Shown: positions 1 through 4,989 of the stretch, in pieces | Position numbering within the stretch: position 1 is the stretch's first letter | Layout of the letters: the number at the start of each line of letters is the position of its first letter | Position numbers and translations under genes: made by a program | Assembly (NCBI GenBank): GCA_964387865.1 | Contig: CAYLXC010000034.1 | Span: 1 to 6,330, forward strand | From: CAYLXC01 sp964387865 | GTDB lineage: Bacteria > Patescibacteriota > Microgenomatia > Daviesbacterales > UBA10151 | DNA: 6,330 nucleotides | Direction of reading: 5' to 3' | Notes under the pieces: generated by a model | Databases searched by the model: none | What the model was told of the DNA's origin: nothing | The model's input: the letters and a program-made list of their open reading frames with translations, nothing else

Positions 1-67
1 GTTGGAGAATGGGGTATGGATAAGGAATTCCATTTTAGGACAGTAAGCTATAAGGGAATTTGAACTT

Positions 68-1192
68 TTAACTTAATCTTACTGGCATCACTATAAACTC
101 CAAGCCCTCCTCACCTATTGGTCTAATTAAACTTGCAGAAAGAGGTCCTGAAAATTCCATCATAATTTGTGAGGTTGGGATATTAGATAGCGCATCCAAT
201 AAAAACTTAGCATTAAAGGCAATCTGAATTTCATCTCCTTCTATTTGTCCCTCTATTTCATTCTCCTGGCTTCCTATTTCTTTGGTTTGTGATTTAATAT
301 TCAAAACGCCTTTTTTAGTAGTTAAAACTACAATATTTGCCTCGTTTTTGGCAAAAATTGCTGCCACTTTTATAGCTTTTAAAACCTGTTCTTTTTCTAC
401 TAAAGCCCTTCCTATAATTTGTGTCGGTATAATCTTCTCCCATGCAGGGAAATTGCCTTCAATTAGCCTTGAGGAAACAATTGTTTGGCCCAAAGTAAAG
501 ACAATTTGGTTTTGATTTTCCGATGTTGCCACTTTAATCTCATCCAACTCTATTTCTGAAATTATTCTTAAAACCTCCTCAAAAGTTCTTCTTGGAATCA
601 AACACTTAAACCCTTCGACTCTGGTTCGACTCCGCTCACCATCGCTTTGGGCAAGATGTACTTGTCTGTGAGCAAGTCTAAATCCGTCTGTTGCCACAAA
701 ATCCAGCTTTGAATCTTTTACATCAGTTAAAATTCCTGTTAGAACAGGCCTGCCTTCATCAACTGCTGATGCAAATAGTATTTGAGATGATGTTAAAAAC
801 ACATCTTTTGGAAATGCCATGGTATCTTTTGAAGATAGGGGAATTGCAGGAAATTCTGAAGCAGAAATTCCGTTAATTGTAGCTTTGAAACTGCCGGAAT
901 GAATAGTTAAAATTTCTCCCTCAGATTCCATAGTTATTTTGCTTTGGCCCAAAGATGATATTAATTCAACTAAAGTCTTTGCCGGAACAGTAATTTCTCC
1001 TTCAGCCTCATTATCAACAGAAATATATTTGATAACACCAATTTCCAAATTTGTGGCTGCTATTTTTAATTTCTTCCCTTCGCATGAGAGCAAAATATTA
1101 TCTAAAACAGGGAGTGTTGAGCGTACTCCAACAGAACGGGCAACAGATTGAAGTGGTGGTAATAAATCCTGCTGAAGAATAGTAAAACGCAT
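68..1192 (-). CDS. dnaN: DNA polymerase III beta subunit (sliding clamp)
   Basis: The product is the ring-shaped clamp that encircles DNA and tethers the replicative polymerase, besides serving as a docking platform for repair and replication proteins. At 374 residues it has the usual family length for three repeated clamp domains (roughly 1-120, 125-255 and 256-374). Recognisable family signatures are RSTLPVLDNILL near residues 24-35, ATDGFRLA at 167-174, the IPRR segment near 199-202, EGNFPAW at 245-251, and a C-terminal MPVRLS resembling the usual MPMRL ending. The ATG at 1192 is preferred because the family begins with a short MxFxI-type strand exactly there; no clear Shine-Dalgarno precedes it. 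It lies downstream of dnaA on the same strand across a 191-bp origin-like spacer. Oddity: residues about 180-194 are encoded by a GC-rich repeat-like insert (611-655) in the loop between ATDGFRLA and IPRR. Confidence 0.97.
   Translation of the reverse strand: MRFTILQQDLLPPLQSVARSVGVRSTLPVLDNILLSCEGKKLKIAATNLEIGVIKYISVDNEAEGEITVPAKTLVELISSLGQSKITMESEGEILTIHSGSFKATINGISASEFPAIPLSSKDTMAFPKDVFLTSSQILFASAVDEGRPVLTGILTDVKDSKLDFVATDGFRLAHRQVHLAQSDGERSRTRVEGFKCLIPRRTFEEVLRIISEIELDEIKVATSENQNQIVFTLGQTIVSSRLIEGNFPAWEKIIPTQIIGRALVEKEQVLKAIKVAAIFAKNEANIVVLTTKKGVLNIKSQTKEIGSQENEIEGQIEGDEIQIAFNAKFLLDALSNIPTSQIMMEFSGPLSASLIRPIGEEGLEFIVMPVRLS
611..655. repeat. GC-rich TTCGACTC-type element inside dnaN
   Basis: This 45-bp stretch is 60% GC (27 of 45) inside an AT-rich gene. 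It contains two direct copies of TTCGACTC (614-621 and 625-632) and is flanked by CCC (611-613) and GGG (649-651). On the minus strand it contains TGAGCGGAGTCGAA followed by GTCGAAGGG. From memory this resembles a short repeat scattered through many environmental bacterial genomes, including CPR genomes; that resemblance is recalled, not searched. It stays in frame and encodes roughly AQSDGERSRTRVEG of DnaN. Confidence 0.5.
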
Positions 1193-1221
1193 ATTTAAAA
1201 GTTTTCCACAAACTTTACTAG

Positions 1222-1227
1222 ATTATA
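1222..1227 (-). promoter_or_regulatory. Candidate dnaN promoter -10 box
   Basis: The minus strand reads TATAAT here, a perfect sigma70-type -10, which would place the transcription start about 20-25 nt before the dnaN ATG. No convincing -35 is present at the usual 17-bp spacing (the sequence there is CTACTA). The match lies in the AT-rich block of the putative origin, so it may be chance. If real, the dnaN leader would contain the TTTTCCACA-type box at 1202-1210. Confidence 0.35.
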
Positions 1228-1334
1228 CACTATAATATTTAAAATAGTAGTCTTATTAGTATGGTTTGTGGATTTGTTGAAAAAGATAAATTTCAGGTTC
1301 AATTTTCGACTTAATTTCGTGTTTACTGCATGTG

Positions 1335-1381
1335 GTTTATTGGTGGATAAGTTGTGGAAAAATATGTTTATTGGTGGATAA
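1335..1381. repeat. 16-bp direct repeat carrying DnaA-box variants
   Basis: GTTTATTGGTGGATAA occurs perfectly at 1335-1350 and 1366-1381, a 31-bp period, about three helical turns. Each copy ends in GGTGGATAA, the reverse complement of TTATCCACC, which differs from a consensus DnaA box only in the last base. A third box-like 9-mer, TGTGGAAAA (1353-1361), lies between the copies. The second copy ends 2 bp before the dnaA stop codon. The spacing would place both sites on the same face of the helix. Confidence 0.75.
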
Positions 1382-1383
1382 CT

Positions 1384-2700
1384 TTAAACCACTAGACTTT
1401 GTTTTACCTCAATAAGGATTCTCTGCACTTCCCTATCTTTTACAATCATCTCTTTTATCCTATCCCTTCCATGCATGACTGTTGTATGGTCACGCCCACC
1501 CAGAATTTGTCCGATTTTTTCCACGGTAATCCCGAGCTCCTCACTTAAAATATACATGGCAATATGTCTGGGTAAAACCAACTCTTTTTGCCTTTTTGGT
1601 CCTGCCAGCTCTTTAAGGTTCAATTTAAAATAGCTACAGATTGATGAGATAACTTGTTTGTAATCTAGGGTGAGAGTTTTTTTAGGAGTTTTATTTAAAT
1701 ATGAGGCAATGTTTTCTGGCGAGGTATCTAAATTTTGTGTTTTTAAGGATTGTAAAATTTGCATCAGCCTTCCTTCCAACTCCCTTATGGAGGATTCTTG
1801 TGATTGAGCAATAAGTTTTAAAGAATCCTCCGCAACTTCATTTCCCCACTCAAGGCATTTTGCTTTTAAAATTGCAACTCTGGTGTCAATATCAGGCGGC
1901 TGAATATCTACCATTAACCCTCCTGCAAAACGACTTCTTAGTCTATCCTCGAGTTTTGCTATCTCATTAGGGATTCTATCTGATGTGATAATCATTTGAG
2001 AATTTTTTGCTTGCAATTCATTAAAGGTGTGAAAGAACTCCTCTTGTGTTCCTTCTCGCCCGGAGAAAAACTGGATGTCATCAATAAGCAAAACTTGAGT
2101 TGAACGGTACTTATTTCGAAGATCTATCATTTTATGATTTTGAATTGCAGCAACATAATCATTCATAAACTTCTCAGAAGAGCAATAGATAATGTTTATG
2201 GATGGCTTTTTTATTAAGATAGCATTTCCAATGCCAAGCATAAGATGTGTTTTACCAACTCCTGTGCCTCCATAAACAAATAGCGGATTATATGAGGTGC
2301 CTGGGTTTTGTACAACAGCTTGGGCAGCCGCATAGGCTACATTATTTGAGGGGCCGACAACGAAATTTTCTAATGTATATTTTTGGTTTAAATATGATTG
2401 TTTTGTCTGTATTGGCTGGAAAAAATTTTGTTCATCTTCTCCGTCCTCTTGCTTTAGTTGATTAACTTCAAGCTCAATTTTGAGCTTATTGCCGGTAAGT
2501 TGTTCGAGTACGCTTTCAATTAACGGAAGATGCCTTTTGTTAAGGGTTTCTTTTATAAAAGCTGATGGCGTGGAAAGAATTACTTTTCTTTCATCTAAAT
2601 GCTTAATTGTGGTTTTTGCAAAAAAAGTTCTAAAATTTGCAGCACTAATTTGCGGCTTTGTAATCTCTAAAAATTTATGCCAAAGTTTTAGATTATCCAT
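1384..2700 (-). CDS. dnaA: Chromosomal replication initiator protein DnaA
   Basis: This AAA+ ATPase binds DnaA boxes, oligomerises and opens the origin, then helps load the helicase. Domain order matches the family: N-terminal domain I with LW near the start, a short acidic and polar linker (about 80-105), the AAA+ domain and a C-terminal DNA-binding domain. Numbered from the ATG at 2700 (438 aa), Walker A GGTGVGKT is at about 144-151, Walker B LLIDDIQF has its acidic pair at 207-208, the arginine-rich LEDRLRSRF motif is near 250-258, and the domain IV signature GGRDHTTVMH is at about 401-410. An in-frame GTG at 2718 would add six residues, but it lies inside a perfect DnaA box and neither start has a Shine-Dalgarno. 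The ATG is preferred because it places LW at residues 5-6, as in relatives. Glycine follows the signature histidine where alanine is more usual. Confidence 0.96.
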   Translation of the reverse strand: MDNLKLWHKFLEITKPQISAANFRTFFAKTTIKHLDERKVILSTPSAFIKETLNKRHLPLIESVLEQLTGNKLKIELEVNQLKQEDGEDEQNFFQPIQTKQSYLNQKYTLENFVVGPSNNVAYAAAQAVVQNPGTSYNPLFVYGGTGVGKTHLMLGIGNAILIKKPSINIIYCSSEKFMNDYVAAIQNHKMIDLRNKYRSTQVLLIDDIQFFSGREGTQEEFFHTFNELQAKNSQMIITSDRIPNEIAKLEDRLRSRFAGGLMVDIQPPDIDTRVAILKAKCLEWGNEVAEDSLKLIAQSQESSIRELEGRLMQILQSLKTQNLDTSPENIASYLNKTPKKTLTLDYKQVISSICSYFKLNLKELAGPKRQKELVLPRHIAMYILSEELGITVEKIGQILGGRDHTTVMHGRDRIKEMIVKDREVQRILIEVKQSLVV

Positions 2701-2710
2701 GGTGTAAAAC

Positions 2711-2731
2711 TTATCCACAATTTAATCCACA
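2711..2731. promoter_or_regulatory. Pair of DnaA boxes upstream of dnaA
   Basis: TTATCCACA at 2711-2719 matches the consensus perfectly, and TAATCCACA at 2723-2731 differs at one base. They are in the same orientation, 12 bp apart, immediately upstream of the preferred dnaA start at 2700. DnaA boxes here commonly serve autoregulation of dnaA, and can form the upstream half of a two-part origin as in Bacillus. Which role applies is inference. Confidence 0.8.
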
Positions 2732-2747
2732 AAGATATTTCTTACAA
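2719..2747 (-). promoter_or_regulatory. Weak candidate dnaA promoter overlapping the DnaA boxes
   Basis: On the minus strand, TTGTAA (2742-2747) and TAAATT (2719-2724) are separated by exactly 17 bp and match the sigma70 hexamers at four of six positions each. The -10 lies between the two DnaA boxes, so bound DnaA would block polymerase. Hexamers this weak are common in AT-rich DNA. Confidence 0.25.
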
Positions 2748-2794
2748 GATAGCGGAACTGTTAAGAAGTAGATCAAGTTTTTTTAGGGGTTTTC

Positions 2795-2803
2795 TGTTAA
2801 TAT
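2795..2803 (+). promoter_or_regulatory. Candidate extended -10 for the rpmH operon
   Basis: TGTTAATAT has the TGn extension followed by a 4-of-6 match to TATAAT. It would start transcription at about 2810, next to the rpmH ATG at 2811, implying a leaderless or almost leaderless message. That agrees with the lack of a ribosome binding site in range: the only purine run, AGGGG at 2785-2789, is about 21 nt from the start. No good -35 is visible. Confidence 0.3.
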
Positions 2804-2810
2804 AAACACT

Positions 2811-2948
2811 ATGCCAAAGAGGACTTATCAGCCAAAGAAGCTAAAACGAGTCAGGAAACATGGGTTCAGGACCAGAATGAAAACTTCTGGGGGGCAGAAA
2901 GTTTTAAAAAGAAGAAGGGCAAGAGGAAGAACAAAACTAAGCGTCTAG
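2811..2948 (+). CDS. rpmH: 50S ribosomal protein L34
   Basis: This small, very basic protein of the large ribosomal subunit has 45 residues, the usual family length. It begins MPKRTYQPKK, the near-invariant start of bacterial L34, followed by the HGFRTRM segment (17-23), the SGGQKVLKRRRARGR core (26-40) and a short TKLSV end. The ATG at 2811 gives the canonical N-terminus. It is divergent from dnaA and immediately precedes rnpA, its near-universal partner. No Shine-Dalgarno is in range, so translation may start on a leaderless message. The stop codon TAG (2946-2948) is part of the left arm of a 9-bp inverted repeat that continues into the gap before rnpA. Confidence 0.97.
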   Translation: MPKRTYQPKKLKRVRKHGFRTRMKTSGGQKVLKRRRARGRTKLSV

Positions 2949-2983
2949 CGTTTAGTTAACTATACCCTAGACGCTATACCCTA
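2940..2983 (+). repeat. Hairpin and short tandem repeat between rpmH and rnpA
   Basis: AGCGTCTAG (2940-2948) pairs perfectly with CTAGACGCT (2967-2975). An alternative shorter stem, TAGCGT (2946-2951) with ACGCTA (2971-2976), uses overlapping bases, so the two are mutually exclusive. The loop contains the palindrome TAGTTAACTA (2953-2962). CTATACCCTA also occurs twice, at 2960-2969 and 2974-2983, a 14-bp period. No T-run follows, so this is not a standard intrinsic terminator. It may be an RNA processing or attenuation site that sets rnpA levels below rpmH. Confidence 0.6.
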
Positions 2984-2988
2984 ACAAT

Positions 2989-3324
2989 ATGCTTTCCAAA
3001 CCCAAACGCCTTAATTTAAAAAAAGATTTTAAATTTGTTGCATCCGGTAAGAGATTAAACACCAAATTATTGACTTTGTTTGTTAGGGTGGGAGATAACA
3101 AGTGGCCAAGAGTAGGTATTGCCTTATCCGCTAAGCATTTTAAGAAAGCTTCAGAAAGAAATCGCGCTAAAAGATTAGTATCATTTGCTTTCGAATCAAT
3201 ATATGTTGAGCTTCCTGTAAATATAAATATAGTAGCTCTTCCAAAATCAAGTATTCTTATTGTAAAATCAAAAGATGTAGTTTTGGACTTGAAGGAAGCC
3301 CTAAAAGCCCAGGGATTAATATAA
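2989..3324 (+). CDS. rnpA: Ribonuclease P protein component
   Basis: This basic protein cofactor pairs with the catalytic RNase P RNA to remove 5' leaders from tRNA precursors. At 111 residues the length is normal. The start (MLSKPKRLNLKKDFKFVASG) fits the family pattern of a leucine- and lysine-rich opening followed by F..v...G.r. The diagnostic arginine-rich helix is present as SERNRAKR (55-62), preceded by the central strand RVGIALSAKHFKKA (41-54). The order rpmH-rnpA-yidD-yidC is strong supporting context. ATG 2989 is the natural start; no Shine-Dalgarno is visible, and the rpmH-rnpA hairpin ends about 13 nt upstream, so initiation may depend on that structure or on coupling. The gene for the RNA subunit is not in this window. 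Confidence 0.95.
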   Translation: MLSKPKRLNLKKDFKFVASGKRLNTKLLTLFVRVGDNKWPRVGIALSAKHFKKASERNRAKRLVSFAFESIYVELPVNINIVALPKSSILIVKSKDVVLDLKEALKAQGLI

Positions 3325-3327
3325 CAA

Positions 3328-3371
3328 TTATAATGATTATAAGCAAAGCTTTCAATTCTAAATGAGAATTG
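3328..3371 (+). promoter_or_regulatory. Three consecutive palindromes around the yidD start codon
   Basis: Three symmetric elements are packed into 44 bp. TTATAAT-G-ATTATAA (3328-3342) is a perfect odd palindrome, AAAGCTTT (3345-3352) is an 8-bp palindrome, and CAATTCT (3353-3359) pairs with AGAATTG (3365-3371), leaving a 5-nt loop that contains the yidD ATG (3362-3364). They could form operator sites or an RNA structure presenting the start codon in a loop. The DNA is AT-rich, so function is not established. Confidence 0.4.
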
Positions 3372-3568
3372 TAAAAATTATAATATTTTTAATAACTTTT
3401 TATCAGAAATTTCTCTCGTTTGATAGAGGGATTTTGGCTATCTTTGCCCCAGGCGGAGCCTGCAAATATGAGGTTTGCTGTTCTGAATATACCAAGTTAG
3501 AAATTAGGGAGGTTGGGGTGGTTAGGGGAATAATAATGGGAATAAAAAGAATTTGGAGTTGTAGATGA
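3362..3568 (+). CDS. yidD: Membrane protein insertion efficiency factor YidD
   Basis: YidD is a small membrane-associated protein that promotes insertion of proteins through YidC. This copy has 68 residues, shorter than many relatives (E. coli about 85). A hydrophobic or amphipathic N-terminus with the FYQKFLS segment (13-19) is followed by the cysteine-containing family core CKYEVCCSEYTKLEI (about 34-48), the VGVVRGIIMGIKRI helix (51-64) and a final WSCR. The tail with histidine, proline and glycine that usually follows the last cysteine is missing. An in-frame TAA immediately precedes the ATG (3359-3361), which fixes this as the first possible start; no Shine-Dalgarno is seen. Its TGA overlaps the yidC ATG in an ATGA junction, so the two are probably translationally coupled. 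Confidence 0.88.
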   Translation: MRIVKIIIFLITFYQKFLSFDRGILAIFAPGGACKYEVCCSEYTKLEIREVGVVRGIIMGIKRIWSCR

Positions 3569-4404
3569 ATATCGGAGATTTTTTTAATTCATTATTTCTA
3601 ATACCTATAATTAATCTCTTGGTGGGTTTATATAGGGGTATAGATCTGATAAATATTCCAGGGGCTTTGGGTTTTGCATTAATTATGTTAACTGTTTTAA
3701 TAAGGGTTTTAGTTTGGCCTCTTATGAGTAGCCAGATTAGGTCAATGAAAAAGATGTCGGATTTAAAGCCGCATATGGATGAGCTTAAAAAAAGACATAG
3801 CGGGGATAAACAGGCTTTGGCGCAAGCGCAAATGTCTTTATATAAAGAACACGGAGTTAATCCTGCAGGAGGATGTTTGCCAGCCATAATCCAAATTCCA
3901 ATATTTATCGGTTTGTATCAGGCAATAACTAATATTTTCCCCAACTCCCCTAGTGTCAGTTTGGACTGGATTAACTCAATTCTATATTTTCCATGGATGC
4001 ATCTTCAAAATTTTCCTGACCCTATTTTTTTTGGACTTAATTTGGGTGTAAAACCCTCTGAGTTTGCAAAATATGGACCATTTCTGATTATAATACCTTT
4101 AGTCACAGCTCTTTTAACGTTTGTTCAATCAAAAATGACTATGCCTAAACCTATAAAACCTTACCCGTCTGATTCTCCCAAAGAGATCAAGGAAAAACAA
4201 GGCCAGGAAGATACTATGGCTGCTGTCCAATCCCAGATGGTCTTTCTTATGCCAATAATGATTGGTTATTTCGCGTTTTCTTTCCCTATAGGGCTTGCAA
4301 TTTATTGGAATACGTATACAATAGTTGGAATATTCCAGCAATATCAACATACTGGCTGGGGAGGAATGGTTGATATTATTGGTAGGATAAGAAGGAGAAA
4401 TTAA
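3565..4404 (+). CDS. yidC: Membrane protein insertase YidC (Oxa1 family, short type)
   Basis: YidC is the insertase that inserts and folds membrane proteins, alone or with the Sec translocon. The 279-residue protein is the short, Gram-positive-like form without the large periplasmic domain. An amphipathic segment (about 5-24) is followed by TM1 (about 33-54) carrying the groove arginine (R47 in LIRVLVWPL), a charged cytoplasmic hairpin (55-97), the signature HGVNPAGGCLPAIIQIPIFI (96-115), the WMHLQNFPDP region (144-153), TM3 (about 170-189) and paired helices TM4-TM5 (about 225-258). A hydrophilic lysine- and proline-rich insert (about 191-222) separates TM3 and TM4. No signal peptide or lipobox cysteine is present at the N-terminus, unlike many Firmicutes homologues. 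GGAG at 3555-3558, six bases before the ATG, is a convincing ribosome binding site inside yidD. Confidence 0.96.
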   Translation: MNIGDFFNSLFLIPIINLLVGLYRGIDLINIPGALGFALIMLTVLIRVLVWPLMSSQIRSMKKMSDLKPHMDELKKRHSGDKQALAQAQMSLYKEHGVNPAGGCLPAIIQIPIFIGLYQAITNIFPNSPSVSLDWINSILYFPWMHLQNFPDPIFFGLNLGVKPSEFAKYGPFLIIIPLVTALLTFVQSKMTMPKPIKPYPSDSPKEIKEKQGQEDTMAAVQSQMVFLMPIMIGYFAFSFPIGLAIYWNTYTIVGIFQQYQHTGWGGMVDIIGRIRRRN

Positions 4405-4408
4405 AAAC

Positions 4409-4930
4409 GTGGAAGATCAATTATCTGAAGTATTAGACAACATCTTGGGATTATTGCTTCTTGAAGGAAGCTATGAGATTGAGGAGACTGATGATGGAAT
4501 GTTGGTCTCAATTGAAACCAAGGATGCTGGAAGACTGATTGGAGCAAGAGGTGAATCTTTGGAGGGATTACAGTTACTTATTAATCAGATAATGTCCCGA
4601 AAAATTGGAGCAGGAGAAGGTGCCCCGAGCAAAGTAGAGGGGTTTAAAAGGGTTATTTTGGATGTTGAGGGTTGGAGGAAACAAAAAGAAGATGAGTTAA
4701 CTAGCAGGGCAAAAGAATGGGGAGATAAAGTTTTGGAAGATGGAAAAGATTTGGAACTTGAACCACAATCTCCTTGGCAAAGAAGAATTGTGCACATGGT
4801 TATTGGTGAGATGAAAGGGTTGGAAACCGAAAGTGTCGGTGAGGGAAGAGATAGGCATATTGTGATAAAGCCAATAAAGAAGAAAACTCAGAAGAACTCA
4901 GATAAATCAGAAGAACCAGAAAGTCAGTGA
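4409..4930 (+). CDS. khpB: KH-R3H RNA-binding protein (Jag/KhpB family)
   Basis: Jag/KhpB proteins are small cytoplasmic RNA-binding proteins, linked in Firmicutes to cell elongation and division, usually encoded after yidC. The 173-residue product has a KH domain (about 1-80) with the GxxG loop as GARG at 45-48 in the context GRLIGARGESLEGLQ, then an R3H domain (about 95-155) with the R-x3-H motif R125/H129 and the family ending SVGEGRDRHIVIKP (142-155). The N-terminal Jag-N domain of longer homologues (about 208 aa in Bacillus) is absent. The last ~18 residues are a charged low-complexity tail encoded by a CAG-periodic repeat. The start is GTG at 4409, preceded by AGGAG at 4393-4397 and only 4 nt after the yidC stop. 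Confidence 0.93.
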   Translation: MEDQLSEVLDNILGLLLLEGSYEIEETDDGMLVSIETKDAGRLIGARGESLEGLQLLINQIMSRKIGAGEGAPSKVEGFKRVILDVEGWRKQKEDELTSRAKEWGDKVLEDGKDLELEPQSPWQRRIVHMVIGEMKGLETESVGEGRDRHIVIKPIKKKTQKNSDKSEEPESQ

Positions 4931-4989
4931 ATCTGATAAATCTGGTAGATCTGAAATACTGACCCTCAGAGTGTTCCGAGTTTTCTGAG
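4881..4989. repeat. CAG/CTG-periodic quasi-palindrome at the jag 3' end
   Basis: CAG triplets begin at 4889, 4899, 4908, 4917 and 4925, then CTG triplets at 4933, 4942, 4951 and 4959. Spacing is 8-10 bp, and four of the CAG/CTG pairs are symmetric about position 4930, the jag TGA stop. Outer arms AGAAAACTC (4881-4889) and GAGTTTTCT (4978-4986) are perfect inverted copies, and GTCAGT (4923-4928) pairs with ACTGAC (4958-4963) in an alternative fold. A further pair, CTCAGA (4965-4970) and TCTGAG (4984-4989), ends at the next gene's ATG. It is an imperfect long hairpin, not a standard terminator. Confidence 0.6.

Larger units (their letters stand above)
1193..1383. other. oriC: Putative chromosomal replication origin (oriC) between dnaA and dnaN
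   Basis: This is the only sizeable non-coding gap between dnaA and dnaN, the position of the unwinding site in Bacillus-type origins. Against the DnaA-box consensus TTATCCACA it contains, on the minus strand, TTATCCACC at 1373-1381, TTTTCCACA at 1353-1361, TTATCCACC at 1342-1350 and weaker AAATCCACA at 1267-1275. On the plus strand it has TTTTCCACA at 1202-1210. The first four point the same way, towards an AT-rich block (about 1222-1256) that would be the unwinding element, with in-phase TAG triplets at 1245, 1248 and 1257. No ORF is supported here. The gene context is strong, but most boxes carry one or two mismatches, so the exact functional boxes are inferred. Confidence 0.75.

Noticed and set aside
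1..63. Open frame on the plus strand ending in TGA at 61-63 (…WGMDKEFHFRTVSYKGI), which would be the C-terminus of a gene convergent with dnaN
   Set aside because: Only 20 codons are visible with no recognised motif; a random open stretch of this length is common. A minus-strand ATG at 31-33 (MEFLIHTPFSN) is equally possible and equally weak.
282..1151. Plus-strand open frames of 61-77 codons inside dnaN
   Set aside because: They are antisense to a clearly recognised, full-length dnaN and show no motifs of their own.
2247..2707. Plus-strand open frames opposite the 5' half of dnaA
   Set aside because: They lie antisense to conserved DnaA coding sequence including Walker A; no independent support.
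3522..3887. 121-codon minus-strand frame opposite yidD and yidC
   Set aside because: It is antisense to strongly conserved YidC sequence; hydrophobic content is explained by complementing membrane-protein codons.
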